47,909 nt of DNA. It comes from Myceligenerans salitolerans. Lineage in GTDB: Bacteria; Actinomycetota; Actinomycetes; Actinomycetales; Cellulomonadaceae. Location: positions 1 to 47,909 of the forward strand of contig NZ_JAFMPK010000016.1 of the NCBI RefSeq assembly GCF_017349295.1, in the 5' to 3' direction. Each line of letters starts with the position of its first letter. Within the stretch, counting starts at the first letter, position 1. Position numbers and translations under genes: made by a program. Below the pieces are notes generated by a model, which saw nothing but the letters and a program-made list of their open reading frames with translations, was not told the origin of the DNA and searched no databases. Positions 11,667 to 19,207 of this stretch are shown here, piece by piece.

Positions 11667-12652
11667 GACCGCCGCAACCGCCGACGAAGGGCGCAGCGCA
11701 GGGTGGGGGCCGAGGGACGAGGCGCGCGCCCGGAGCGGAGCACGAGGAGTCGGTGGGCAGGGGGCAACCGCCGACGAAGGGCGCAGCGCAGGGTGGGGGC
11801 CGAGGGACGAGGCGCGCGCCCGGAGCGGAGCACGAGGAGCGGGCCGCGTCCGCGCGGCCCGCCGACGGCCCGGGCGTGGTGGCGGACCGGTCTGCTTCCT
11901 CGACGGGACCGGTGAGCATGGTCGACCGGCTCGCCGAGCGTGACGCGGAGCGCAGGGCGATGGCGCGCACGCGCTTCTGGCGCGGCGCCGCCTGGGCGGT
12001 GGGGGGCGCCGCGGTGGCCGTGGCGGTGGGCTGGCTGGCCTTCTTCTCGCCGCTCCTGGCGCTCGACCCGGCGCGGGTGACGGTCTCGGGCGAGGGGACG
12101 ACGATCGACGTCGGCGAGGTTCGCGACGAGATCGTTCCGGAGCGGGGTGTGCCGCTGCCCCGGCTGGACACCGTGGCGCTGCGGGAGCGGGTCCTGGGGC
12201 TGAGCGGTGTCAAGGACGTGCGGATCATGCGCGACTGGCCGCGGGGGCTGACCGTGGAGCTCACGTCGCGCGAGCCGGTGGTCGCGGTGCCGGACGGCGG
12301 TGCGTACGCGCTGCTCGACGAGGACGCCGTGCGCGTCGGGACGGTGGCGTCGCCGACGGACGTGCCGGTGGTCAGCGCGCCGCTGTCGGACGACGCCCGT
12401 TCACGGGCCGCGCTGTTCGCCGCGCTGGACGTCATGGCGGCGTTGCCGCCGGGCCTCGCCGGCAAGGTCGCGTCCGTCACGGCCGACACGCAGGACGACG
12501 TCCGTACCCGGCTCGACGACGGTACGGCGGTGGTGTGGGGGAGCGGCGACCGGCTGGAGCTGAAGGCGCGTGTCGTGACCACTCTGCGCAAGGCGGAGCC
12601 GGACGCGCGCGTGATCGACGTCTCGTCGCCGGACCTTCCGGTCACTCGCTGA
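11663..12652 (+). CDS. ftsQ: Cell division protein FtsQ (DivIB) with duplicated N-terminal tail
   Basis: Bitopic division protein linking cytoplasmic and periplasmic divisome parts. From ATG 11663 (ATGA overlap with murC) it is 329 aa: a cytoplasmic tail of about 104 residues, one membrane helix (about 105-129), a POTRA domain opening with the LDPARVTVSG stretch, and a FtsQ/DivIB domain. The tail contains two identical 25-residue blocks starting QPPTKGAAQGGG, encoded by the 76-bp repeat described separately. An alternative start at ATG 11918 would give 244 aa and leave both repeats non-coding. The overlap with murC and the open frame through both repeats favour 11663, but this is not settled. 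Family identity is secure from position and topology. Confidence 0.85.
   Translation: MRPPQPPTKGAAQGGGRGTRRAPGAEHEESVGRGQPPTKGAAQGGGRGTRRAPGAEHEERAASARPADGPGVVADRSASSTGPVSMVDRLAERDAERRAMARTRFWRGAAWAVGGAAVAVAVGWLAFFSPLLALDPARVTVSGEGTTIDVGEVRDEIVPERGVPLPRLDTVALRERVLGLSGVKDVRIMRDWPRGLTVELTSREPVVAVPDGGAYALLDEDAVRVGTVASPTDVPVVSAPLSDDARSRAALFAALDVMAALPPGLAGKVASVTADTQDDVRTRLDDGTAVVWGSGDRLELKARVVTTLRKAEPDARVIDVSSPDLPVTR
11674..11839 (+). repeat. Two identical 76-bp direct repeats, members of a dispersed repeat family
   Basis: Copies at 11674-11749 and 11764-11839 are identical over 76 bp and are separated by 14 bp, giving a 90-bp period that preserves frame. The core begins GACGAAGGGCG and is purine-rich on this strand. 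A related element lies inverted at 20237-20305, between rluD and dnaE. No terminal inverted repeats or internal hairpin were apparent, so it does not look like an insertion sequence. Confidence 0.92.
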
Positions 12653-12708
12653 GCTCTCCCCGCGGCGACGTGGGGCCGGCGGAATCACATCGGTGTCATT
12701 CGAGCGTG

Positions 12709-12735
12709 CATCGTGGCGCGACACGCGCGACGATG
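12709..12735 (+). terminator. Stem-loop after ftsQ, possible terminator or attenuator
   Basis: Arms of 12 nt pair with one G-G mismatch around a 3-nt loop, followed by TTCTT. The hairpin lies 57 nt after the ftsQ stop and just before a promoter-like sequence for ftsZ. It could uncouple ftsZ from the mur operon. The loop contains GACAC, the core that WhiA binds in Streptomyces; relevance here is unknown. Confidence 0.45.
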
Positions 12736-12738
12736 TTC

Positions 12739-12767
12739 TTGGACCGGCAGTGGTACGCACATACCGT
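12739..12767 (+). promoter_or_regulatory. Candidate ftsZ promoter
   Basis: TTGGAC (12739-12744), 17 nt, then TACCGT (12762-12767). Transcription would start near 12775, giving a leader of about 100 nt before the ftsZ GTG. A dedicated ftsZ promoter upstream of the gene is common in Actinobacteria. Not tested. Confidence 0.4.
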
Positions 12768-12873
12768 CGGAGTCAGCAGCAACGTGACATAACACTAACC
12801 CTCTACCTTAACCTGAGACTTTCTCGGGGACCAGGGGGCGAGGTCGCAAGGACCCGGATCGAAAGGCGACGAC

Positions 12874-14205
12874 GTGGCAACTCCGCAGAACTACCTGGCA
12901 GTGATCAAGGTGGTCGGTATCGGTGGCGGTGGTGTGAACGCCGTCAACCGCATGATCGAGGTCGGCCTCAAGGGCGTCGAGTTCATCGCGATCAACACCG
13001 ACGCACAGGCGCTCCTCATGTCCGATGCCGACGTCAAGCTCGACGTCGGTCGCGAGCTCACCCGCGGTCTGGGCGCCGGCGCCGATCCCGAGGTGGGCAA
13101 GAAGGCGGCCGAGGACCACGCCGAGGAGATCGAGGACGTGCTGCGCGGTGCGGACATGGTCTTCGTCACGGCCGGTGAGGGCGGTGGCACGGGCACGGGT
13201 GGCGCGCCCGTGGTGGCCCGCATCGCGCGGTCGCTCGGCGCCCTGACGGTCGGTGTCGTGACCCGTCCCTTCACCTTCGAGGGGCGCCGCCGCGCCGTCC
13301 AGGCCGATCAGGGCATCGAGAACCTGCGCGACGAGGTCGACACGCTGATCGTCATCCCGAACGACCGGCTGCTGTCGATGTCCGACCGCAACGTGTCCGC
13401 GATCTCCGCCTTCCACTCGGCCGACCAGGTGCTGCACTCCGGCGTCCAGGGCATCACCGACCTCATCACCACGCCGGGCCTGATCAACCTCGACTTCGCC
13501 GACGTGAAGTCGGTCATGCAGGGCGCCGGGTCCGCGCTCATGGGCATCGGTTCGGCCCGCGGCGAGGACCGGGCCGTGCAGGCCGCCGAGCTGGCGATCT
13601 CCTCGCCGCTGCTGGAGGCGTCGATCGACGGAGCCCACGGCGTGCTGCTCTCGATCCAGGGCGGCAGCGACCTTGGGCTGTTCGAGGTGCACGAGGCCGC
13701 GCGCCTGGTGCAGGAGGCCGCGCACCCGGAGGCGAACATCATCTTCGGTACGGTCATCGACGACGCCCTGGGCGACGAGGTGCGGGTCACCGTCATCGCC
13801 GCCGGGTTCGACGGTGGTGTCCCGCAGCAGCGCAAGGACTCCGGCGCGCTCGGCACCGTGGCCGGCGGGCGTTCGTCCGCCCCTGCCACGGCGCAGGTCC
13901 CGGCCGTCACGTCCGACGCCGCCCGCCGGGCGCCGGACCCCGTGCCGGCGCCGCCCGGCGACGACCGGCCCGCGTCGTTCCCGCCCGCCGCGGTGACCAC
14001 GCTGCCCCACGTCGTGACGGACGACGGCGGGGACGACGTGCCGGAGAGCCTGGACGAGCCCGCCGTGGTGGTCTCACCCTCTTTCGACCGGCGCGACGCC
14101 GAGGGCGCGCCGGTCGGTGGGTCGCGGGTCGAGGTCCCGCCGCTGTTCGACGAGTCCTCGCGCCGCACGGTCGACGAGCTCGACGTGCCGGACTTCCTGA
14201 AGTGA
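12874..14205 (+). CDS. ftsZ: Cell division GTPase FtsZ
   Basis: Tubulin homologue that forms the cytokinetic ring. The GTG at 12874 follows GAAAGGCG. The GTP-binding T1 loop GIGGGGVNA is near residue 16 and the tubulin signature [12 protein letters not shown] begins at residue 101. The T7 loop is visible as [12 protein letters not shown] variable Pro/Asp-rich linker (about 320-425) leads to the conserved tail [10 protein letters not shown], which binds SepF and FtsW in Actinobacteria. At 443 aa the length is normal. It is separated from ftsQ by 221 nt carrying its own promoter-like elements. Confidence 0.98.
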   Translation: MATPQNYLAVIKVVGIGGGGVNAVNRMIEVGLKGVEFIAINTDAQALLMSDADVKLDVGRELTRGLGAGADPEVGKKAAEDHAEEIEDVLRGADMVFVTAGEGGGTGTGGAPVVARIARSLGALTVGVVTRPFTFEGRRRAVQADQGIENLRDEVDTLIVIPNDRLLSMSDRNVSAISAFHSADQVLHSGVQGITDLITTPGLINLDFADVKSVMQGAGSALMGIGSARGEDRAVQAAELAISSPLLEASIDGAHGVLLSIQGGSDLGLFEVHEAARLVQEAAHPEANIIFGTVIDDALGDEVRVTVIAAGFDGGVPQQRKDSGALGTVAGGRSSAPATAQVPAVTSDAARRAPDPVPAPPGDDRPASFPPAAVTTLPHVVTDDGGDDVPESLDEPAVVVSPSFDRRDAEGAPVGGSRVEVPPLFDESSRRTVDELDVPDFLK

Positions 14206-14227
14206 CCCGGTGACCCGGACCGCCTCG

Positions 14228-14240
14228 TAGGCTCCCGTCC
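14228..14240 (+). promoter_or_regulatory. Putative leaderless -10 of pgeF
   Basis: TAGGCT at 14228-14233 followed by 7 nt and ATG 14241. No ribosome binding site is seen. Confidence 0.45.
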
Positions 14241-15032
14241 ATGACCGCGGACACCGGCATCGGCACGATCCCCGTCGACCTCGGCGCGGGGGTCCGTGCG
14301 TTCTTCACCACGGCGTCCGGCGGAGTCTCCCCCGAGCCGTGGGCGAGGCCGGGGGGATCCGGGCTCAACCTCGGACTCAACGTGTCCGACGACGCGGGAC
14401 GCGTCCGGAGGAACCGCGCCCTGGTCGGCGCGCTCCTGGGCGGGCTCCCGCTGGCGTTCGCCACCCAGGTGCACTCGGCCCGGGCGATACCGCTCGGCCC
14501 CGAGGAGCACGCGCGGTGGCGCACCGACACCGCCCCCGACACGGCGGGTGAGGGCGATGCGCTCGTGACGGCCGAGCGAGGTCTGGGGCTCGGCGTCCTG
14601 GTCGCGGACTGCGTGCCTGTCCTGCTCGCCGATCCCGGTGCGGGCGTGGTCGGCGTCGCGCACGCGGGACGCAAGGGCACCGCCGCCGGCGTGGTGCTGC
14701 GCGCACTGGGATCCATGGCCGAGCGTGGCGCCCGGCCGGACCGGACACGTGCCGTGGTGGGGCCCGCGGTGTGCGGGCGCTGCTACGAGGTGCCCGAGGA
14801 ACTTCGTGACGAGGTCGCCGCCGTGGTGCCCGGTGCCTTCGCCGAGACGGCCTGGGGGACGCCGTCGCTCGACCTGCCCGCTGCCGTCGGCGCCCAGCTG
14901 TCCGGGGCCGGCGTCGACGTGACACGCGTCGAGCGCTGCACGCTCGAGGACGAGGAGTTCTTCTCCCACCGGCGCGCGACCGCTCGCGGCACCACCACGG
15001 GCCGGCAGGCGGGCATCGTCGCCCTGGTCTGA
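14241..15032 (+). CDS. pgeF: Peptidoglycan editing factor / multicopper-oxidase-like purine nucleosidase (YfiH, DUF152)
   Basis: Laccase-domain protein of the YfiH family. Family members act on purine nucleosides, and the E. coli protein corrects wrong amino acids in muropeptide precursors. The metal-ligand pattern is present: VHSA, ADCVP and AHAGRKG (His-Cys-His), plus VVGPAVCGRCYEV. At 263 aa the length is normal. The gene directly follows ftsZ, as usual in Actinobacteria. The yggS gene that normally comes next is absent. Confidence 0.9.
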   Translation: MTADTGIGTIPVDLGAGVRAFFTTASGGVSPEPWARPGGSGLNLGLNVSDDAGRVRRNRALVGALLGGLPLAFATQVHSARAIPLGPEEHARWRTDTAPDTAGEGDALVTAERGLGLGVLVADCVPVLLADPGAGVVGVAHAGRKGTAAGVVLRALGSMAERGARPDRTRAVVGPAVCGRCYEVPEELRDEVAAVVPGAFAETAWGTPSLDLPAAVGAQLSGAGVDVTRVERCTLEDEEFFSHRRATARGTTTGRQAGIVALV

Positions 15033-15077
15033 TCGGCCGGCGGGGCAGTGTCAGCCACCCCGGCTACCGTTCGAGCC

Positions 15078-15104
15078 ATGACCTGCGGAAGCACAGCCAT
15101 GTAA
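15078..15104 (+). other. Possible 8-codon leaderless mini-ORF
   Basis: TACCGT (15065-15070) lies 7 nt before an ATG that opens an 8-codon frame reading MTCGSTAM and ending in TAA. The layout matches the leaderless starts elsewhere in the window. It may be the remaining start region of a lost yggS, a leader peptide, or chance. Evidence is weak. Confidence 0.25.
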
Positions 15105-15125
15105 TTTCACTGGGCATGTGTTGAA

Positions 15126-15142
15126 CAACTTTGGCAAAGTTG
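15126..15142. promoter_or_regulatory. Perfect 17-bp palindrome upstream of sepF
   Basis: CAACTTTG-G-CAAAGTTG, 8-bp arms with a 1-nt centre. The centre is too small for an RNA loop without opening pairs, so a dimeric protein site is more likely than a terminator. The AT-richness stands out in this genome. Confidence 0.55.
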
Positions 15143-15187
15143 GTCACGGCACGGCGTGTCGCGCTTCGGTGTCGGAACGCGCCAGGC

Positions 15188-15218
15188 TACTTTTGTCAAG
15201 CCGCACGAGTCGTGCGGC
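15188..15218 (+). promoter_or_regulatory. sepF promoter candidate with 19-bp palindrome at the start site
   Basis: TTCGGT (15165-15170), 17 nt, TACTTT (15188-15193) could form a promoter. A perfect palindrome GCCGCACGA-G-TCGTGCGGC (15200-15218) begins about where transcription would start, a typical position for a repressor operator. sepF translation starts 63 nt later. Inference from sequence geometry. Confidence 0.4.
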
Positions 15219-15281
15219 CACACGCAGGCAGACCGGATAGCGGAGAAGGAACTCGCAAGAGGGCGACGAACGGAGAGAGCG

Positions 15282-15755
15282 ATGGCCGGAGCGCTTCGAA
15301 AGACCATGCTGTATCTGGGCCTCGCCGACGAGCAGGGCGAGCGGGACGCGTACTACGACGAGTACGAGGACGTGGAGGAGACCGTGCAGGACCACCGACA
15401 CGCCCAGGTGACGCCGCTGCACCCGGACGGTGCGCCCGGCGACGTCCCGCTGTCCACGTCGGAGCTGCGCCGGATCACCACCGTGCACCCGCGCTCGTAC
15501 AACGACGCGCGGATGATCGGTGAGGCGTTCCGTTCGGGCACCCCGGTGATCATGAACCTCACCGACATGGACGACGCCGACGCCAAGCGTCTGGTCGACT
15601 TCTCGGCCGGTCTGATCTTCGGGCTGCACGGCTCCATCGACCGCGTGACCAACAAGGTCTTCCTGCTGTCGCCGGAGCACGTGGAGATCGCGGGCGAGGA
15701 GCACGTGGCCCAGCCGCCCGCCACGAGCAAGGGCGGTTTCTACAACCAGAGCTGA
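15282..15755 (+). CDS. sepF: Cell division protein SepF
   Basis: Membrane-tethering partner of FtsZ; the only recognisable Z-ring anchor in this cluster, which lacks ftsA. The ATG at 15282 follows GGAGAGAG and gives 157 aa. The N-terminal amphipathic stretch [14 protein letters not shown] is the expected membrane-binding helix. A Tyr/Asp/Glu-rich linker and a globular SepF domain (from about residue 55) with the [16 protein letters not shown] core follow. A longer open frame from 15156 would run through the upstream palindrome and is not supported. Confidence 0.95.
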   Translation: MAGALRKTMLYLGLADEQGERDAYYDEYEDVEETVQDHRHAQVTPLHPDGAPGDVPLSTSELRRITTVHPRSYNDARMIGEAFRSGTPVIMNLTDMDDADAKRLVDFSAGLIFGLHGSIDRVTNKVFLLSPEHVEIAGEEHVAQPPATSKGGFYNQS

Positions 15756-15878
15756 CGACCTCTCCGCGGGTCCTCTCCCTCCGGTCGAGCGCGCCGGGCA
15801 TCCTTCGCGAGGCCCGGCGCGCTCGGTGCGTCCGGGAGTCGTCCGGCGCGCTGGTACCGCATCGTGGTGCCCGTCGCG

Positions 15879-15890
15879 TAGGTTGGTCTC
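15879..15890 (+). promoter_or_regulatory. Putative leaderless -10 of yggT
   Basis: TAGGTT at 15879-15884, 6 nt, then GTG 15891. Confidence 0.45.
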
Positions 15891-16190
15891 GTGGCTCTGT
15901 TCTGGGGAATCATCGACTTCGCGTTGTTCGCGTTCCTGCTCCTCCTCATCGGGCGGCTGATCTTCGACTGGGTGCAGTACTTCGCCCGCGACTGGCGGCC
16001 GTCCGGCGTGGTGCTCGTGATCGCCGAGGCGATCTACACCGTGACCGATCCGCCCCTGCGGGTCCTGCGGCGGGTCATCCCTCCGCTGCGGCTGGGCTCC
16101 GTGCAGTTGGACCTTGCTTTCATGGTGCTCTTTTTTCTGGTGGTTATTGCCCAGTCGATCGTGCGGAACCTCGCGGCGGCAACGATGTGA
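15891..16190 (+). CDS. YggT family membrane protein
   Basis: Small integral membrane protein of 99 aa with two hydrophobic segments (about residues 4-27 and 73-93) around a cytoplasmic loop containing TDPPLRVLRRVIPPLR, the YggT family core. Its molecular role is unknown; it is almost always found between sepF and divIVA in Gram-positive dcw clusters, and an envelope function is assumed. The GTG start is set by the leaderless -10. Confidence 0.9.
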   Translation: MALFWGIIDFALFAFLLLLIGRLIFDWVQYFARDWRPSGVVLVIAEAIYTVTDPPLRVLRRVIPPLRLGSVQLDLAFMVLFFLVVIAQSIVRNLAAATM

Positions 16191-16206
16191 GTGTGACCCT
16201 CGTCAT

Positions 16207-16221
16207 GCGACGATCCGTCGC
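16207..16221. promoter_or_regulatory. Small inverted repeat between yggT and divIVA
   Basis: GCGACG-ATC-CGTCGC, 6-bp arms and 3-nt loop, 17 nt after the yggT stop. It could be a weak terminator or a protein site. Further on, TAACGT at 16278-16283 could serve as a -10 for divIVA. Low confidence in both. Confidence 0.3.
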
Positions 16222-16376
16222 GGTGTGATGAATTCGTGACCGGACGCGGTCCTGGTGCCCAGCCCGGTAACAATCCGCTAACGTGGGAACCCGGCGGACG
16301 TGCCGGCAGCCACCATGACCGGTGAGCGCGGGTGTCCGGCGAGCAATTCCGGCTTCAAGGCATTGAGGTGACATGC

Positions 16377-17015
16377 ATGGCACTGCTGACGGCTGAGGAC
16401 ATCCTCAACAAGAAGTTCTCTGCAACAAAGTTCCGTGAAGGGTATGACGTCGAGGAAGTTGACGACTTCCTCGACGAGGTCGTACGGACCCTCACGTCCG
16501 TCCAGGAGGAGAACGAAGGGCTGCACTCCAAGCTGGCGGCTGCCGAGCGACGCATCGCGGAGCTGTCCCGCGGCGAGGGCGCCGTCCAGCGCCAGGCGGC
16601 GCCCGCACCGGCTGCCGCGCCCGTCGCGGCGCCGATGGGCGGCCCGCAGGGGGCCCCGGAGCCGGAGAACGCCACGGGCATGCTCCAGCTCGCCCAGAAG
16701 CTGCACGACGACTACGTGCGCTCCGGACAGGAGGAGGGCGACCGGCTCATCAGCGAGGCGAAGGCCGAGGGGGCTCGCATCGTGCGCGATGCCGAGGAGA
16801 CGAGCCACCGCACGCTCTCGCAGCTCGAGCAGGAGCGGTCGCTGCTGGAGCGCAAGATCGACGAGCTCCGCCTGTTCGAGCGGGACTACCGCACGCGTCT
16901 GAAGAGCTTCCTGCAGAACCTGCTCGGCGACCTCGACGCCCGGGGCTCGGCCCTGCCGCAGGGGCGCGGGGGCCAGCAGCAGGGTCGTCCCGCGGAGATG
17001 GCGCAGGGGCTCTGA
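16377..17015 (+). CDS. divIVA: Polar growth and septum protein DivIVA / Wag31
   Basis: Coiled-coil scaffold that marks negatively curved membrane and, in Actinobacteria, directs tip growth. The ATG at 16377 follows GAGGTGAC. The conserved N-terminal domain reads MALLTAEDILNKKF...FREGYDVEEVDDFLDEV. A Pro/Ala-rich linker (about 80-105) separates it from a long C-terminal coiled coil ending in a Gly/Gln-rich tail. At 212 aa it is in the family range. The upstream extension to 16332 lacks homology and is not used. Confidence 0.96.
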   Translation: MALLTAEDILNKKFSATKFREGYDVEEVDDFLDEVVRTLTSVQEENEGLHSKLAAAERRIAELSRGEGAVQRQAAPAPAAAPVAAPMGGPQGAPEPENATGMLQLAQKLHDDYVRSGQEEGDRLISEAKAEGARIVRDAEETSHRTLSQLEQERSLLERKIDELRLFERDYRTRLKSFLQNLLGDLDARGSALPQGRGGQQQGRPAEMAQGL

Positions 17016-17233
17016 GGCCCGAAGCGGGCGACCGGTCTTGGCCGGTCACCGCGGTCGCAAGGGCGCCGAGCGCCGGCCCCGGAGAACGACCTCATTGCCA
17101 CCGGCGCGCGGCGGCACCGACAACGGCCCGTGCAGCGAGAATTCGTCGTCAGTTCGGCGAGTCCCGTTGTGCGGGCCGCTTGTTGTGCCTACGCTACTCG
17201 GACTTGACCCGGGGCGGCCGTGAAGGGGATCCC

Positions 17234-17695
17234 ATGACCAAGCTTTCGACGACGACGCGCACCGCGCTGAAGCAGTCGTTTCCCAACCTTGCCAAAGATG
17301 TGAAGAAGTTCCCGGTGCGTGAGGGCGAGGAGCCGTGGACGCTGGGCGAGGTGGAAGAGCTCGCGGCCCTTCTGCTCGAGGACCGGGAGCGCCTGGAGGG
17401 CGAGCTGCGGGCGGCCGACGCCGAGCTCAGCGACCTCCTGCGCAACTCCGGCGACGGCGCGGGCGACGACCAGGCGGACTACGGCTCCAGTGCGCTCGAG
17501 CGCGAGCAGGAGCTCACGCTGGTCAACAACATGCGCGATCTGCTGGAGCAGACGGAGCACGCCATCGAGCGGATCTCGGCGGGGACGTACGGTATCTGCG
17601 AGGTCACCGGTCTGCCGATCGGCAAGGCGCGACTCCAGGCGTTTCCGCGTGCCACTCTGTCGGTGGAGGCAAAGGCCCGCGAAGAGCGCCGGTAA
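17234..17695 (+). CDS. TraR/DksA family protein with degenerate zinc finger
   Basis: Probable RNA polymerase secondary-channel type regulator of the DksA/TraR family, 153 aa from ATG 17234 behind AAGGGGA. An N-terminal part leads to an acidic coiled-coil hairpin (about 45-105) and the C-terminal finger region GTYGICEVTGLPIGKARL. Normal members bind zinc with four cysteines. Here only C122 remains; the other positions are T125, S143 and A146, so zinc binding as usual is impossible. Zinc-less relatives exist in other bacteria. It sits after divIVA with its own 218-nt upstream region. Function in this organism is not known. Confidence 0.85.
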   Translation: MTKLSTTTRTALKQSFPNLAKDVKKFPVREGEEPWTLGEVEELAALLLEDRERLEGELRAADAELSDLLRNSGDGAGDDQADYGSSALEREQELTLVNNMRDLLEQTEHAIERISAGTYGICEVTGLPIGKARLQAFPRATLSVEAKAREERR

Positions 17696-17839
17696 GCAGC
17701 ACCGCAACCGCGCTCCCGGGCATTTCTGGGGGCAATATCAAAGTGGTGATGTCGGGGTTGTCGGTGTTGCAGGGGCATTGTCCTGGTGTTCTATCCGGAA
17801 ATGTCGCGTTCATGCGTCGAGTGGATCTTCGCGTTCCGA

Positions 17840-17868
17840 TTGACAGGGTGAATTTCTCGGAAGATGCT
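17840..17868 (+). promoter_or_regulatory. Candidate promoter of the secreted repeat protein gene
   Basis: TTGACA (17840-17845, a perfect -35), 17 nt, then GATGCT (17863-17868). Transcription would start near 17875, at the first arm of the hairpin described next. The region 17696-17945 is distinctly less GC-rich than its surroundings. Confidence 0.5.
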
Positions 17869-17872
17869 CATG

Positions 17873-17914
17873 GCGATGAATCACACGCGTGTCATTCACG
17901 GTGTGATTCATCGC
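17873..17914 (+). promoter_or_regulatory. 14-bp perfect inverted repeat in the mRNA leader
   Basis: Arms 17873-17886 and 17901-17914 pair perfectly over 14 bp; the 14-nt loop can add four more pairs (CGTG/CACG). TTTT follows directly, so it could act as an attenuator. As it lies at the predicted transcript start it could instead be an operator or a 5' stabilising hairpin. The start codon is 31 nt further on, after GAGGAG. Confidence 0.6.
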
Positions 17915-17945
17915 TTTTCATCCGACGCTATTTCGAGGAGACACA

Positions 17946-18323
17946 ATGATGCGAGGATTCCGTGCGGCAGGACGCGCAGCTGCGGCCGTGGTGATGGCGG
18001 CGGGTCTGGTGGGCGCGGCCGCGACGGGCGCGAGCGCGTCGGTCACGACGGCCGAGGGCCCGGGCGACGGCAGCCTCAACGTGCTGAACAACGTCTGCAT
18101 CGCGCCGTGGTACTGGGAGGGTCCGGGCAACGTCAGCAACACCGGCAACCTGACCGACTACATCGCCTGCAACGGTGCGCCGGCCGAGATGGGCGGCGAC
18201 GGCTCGATCAACATCCTGAACAACGTCTGCGCCCTGCCGTGGCACTGGGACGGCCCGCTGAACCTGCTCGCCACGGGCAACGTGACCCAGTACAACGCCT
18301 GCAACGCCCCGGCCGGTTCCTGA
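17946..18323 (+). CDS. Small secreted protein with two tandem ~41-residue repeats
   Basis: 125 aa with a Sec signal peptide (Arg-rich start, Ala/Val-rich core, likely cut after ATGASA near residue 31). The mature part is two copies of one unit (about residues 40-82 and 84-125) sharing the pattern GDGS-N-LNNVC--PW-W-GP-N---TGN-T-Y-ACN--PA. Each unit has two cysteines and several Trp/Tyr and Asn residues. I do not recognise the family with certainty. Chaplins and rodlins of Streptomyces are similarly small, secreted and Gly/Asn-rich, but their diagnostic motifs are not evident. GAGGAG precedes ATG 17946 (ATG 17949 is also possible). It is monocistronic, with its own promoter and terminator. A surface or matrix role is a guess. 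Confidence 0.8.
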   Translation: MMRGFRAAGRAAAAVVMAAGLVGAAATGASASVTTAEGPGDGSLNVLNNVCIAPWYWEGPGNVSNTGNLTDYIACNGAPAEMGGDGSINILNNVCALPWHWDGPLNLLATGNVTQYNACNAPAGS

Positions 18324-18411
18324 CCGAGGTGCTGTAGTCCGCGGCACGCGTTCGTAGACCACCGGCGCATATCCTCCCAGCCGCCGCATGGTGAGCGACG
18401 GTGCCGCATCT

Positions 18412-18450
18412 GGTGAGGCCCTTTCCCGGAATCCGGGAAAGGGCCTCACC
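18412..18450. terminator. Strong palindromic terminator
   Basis: A perfect 19-bp inverted repeat with a 1-nt centre (18412-18430 / 18432-18450), 89 nt after the secreted protein gene and followed by GTCTTTCG. It isolates that gene from lspA. The stem sequence is symmetric, so it could work on both strands. Confidence 0.8.
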
Positions 18451-18571
18451 GTCTTTCGTGGGTGCTTCCCCGCACCGTTCCCGGCGCACGGGACCGCCTG
18501 CCGAGGACGGTCCGGGCGGGGCCGCCTCCGGCAGACGTGCCCCGCGTCCGTCGCATGGGAGACTTTGCCTG

Positions 18572-19207
18572 ATGTCTACTCCCGCAGAACCTTCCGCCGC
18601 CGCCGACGGCGAGACGGACGCCCCGGCCACGCCCGTGTCGTCGGGCAGCCGTGTCCTGGTCACCTGGACCGGTGTGCTCGCGGCCGTCGTACTCGTCGCC
18701 GACCAGCTCACCAAGTGGTGGGCGGAGTCGGCCCTCGTCGAGGGCGGGGAACCGATCCCCGTGATCGGCGAGCTCATCCAGTTCCGTCTCGTCTACAACC
18801 CGGGTGCCGCGCTGTCGATCGCCACGGGTATGACGTGGGTCCTCACGATCATCGTGGTGGTCGTGGTGATCGCGATCCTGCGGCTGATACGCAGGCTCGG
18901 CTCCCGAGGCTGGGCGGTGTCGCTCGGTCTGCTGCTCGGGGGCGCGGTCGGCAACCTCGTCGACCGCCTGCTGCGCGAGCCCGGTTTCGCCCGCGGCCAC
19001 GTGGTCGACTTCATCGACTACGCCGGATTCTTCGTGGGCAACGTGGCAGACATCGCGATCGTGGTCGCGGCCGTCTGGATCGCGATCCTCTCACTCCTCG
19101 GCATCGGGGTCGACGGGCGCCGGGAGGGCGAGGCGCGGCACACGGCGTCGTCGGAAAGCAACGACACGTCGTCCGGGAGCCCGGACGACGTCGCCGGGGC
19201 CGCGTGA
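18572..19207 (+). CDS. lspA: Prolipoprotein signal peptidase LspA
   Basis: Membrane aspartyl peptidase that cleaves lipoprotein signal peptides after lipidation. From ATG 18572 it is 211 aa with a hydrophilic 35-residue start, four hydrophobic segments and a Ser/Asp-rich tail. Active-site blocks are visible: [17 protein letters not shown] (first Asp) and GNVADI (second Asp). The stop overlaps the rluD start (TGATG). The upstream frame to 18401 runs through the terminator and is excluded. At least two likely substrates lie in the window (the Rieske protein and the trypsin-like protease). Confidence 0.95.
   Translation: MSTPAEPSAAADGETDAPATPVSSGSRVLVTWTGVLAAVVLVADQLTKWWAESALVEGGEPIPVIGELIQFRLVYNPGAALSIATGMTWVLTIIVVVVVIAILRLIRRLGSRGWAVSLGLLLGGAVGNLVDRLLREPGFARGHVVDFIDYAGFFVGNVADIAIVVAAVWIAILSLLGIGVDGRREGEARHTASSESNDTSSGSPDDVAGAA

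Noticed and set aside
11674-11839. CRISPR array
   Set aside because: Only two copies, 76 bp long with a 14-bp spacer, and no cas genes; a simple direct repeat fits better.
15156-15281. N-terminal extension of SepF
   Set aside because: It would translate the palindrome, has no ribosome binding site, and [14 protein letters not shown] at 15282 is the conserved SepF start.
18401-18571. N-terminal extension of LspA
   Set aside because: The frame runs through the terminator hairpin and is Arg/Pro-rich with no homology.
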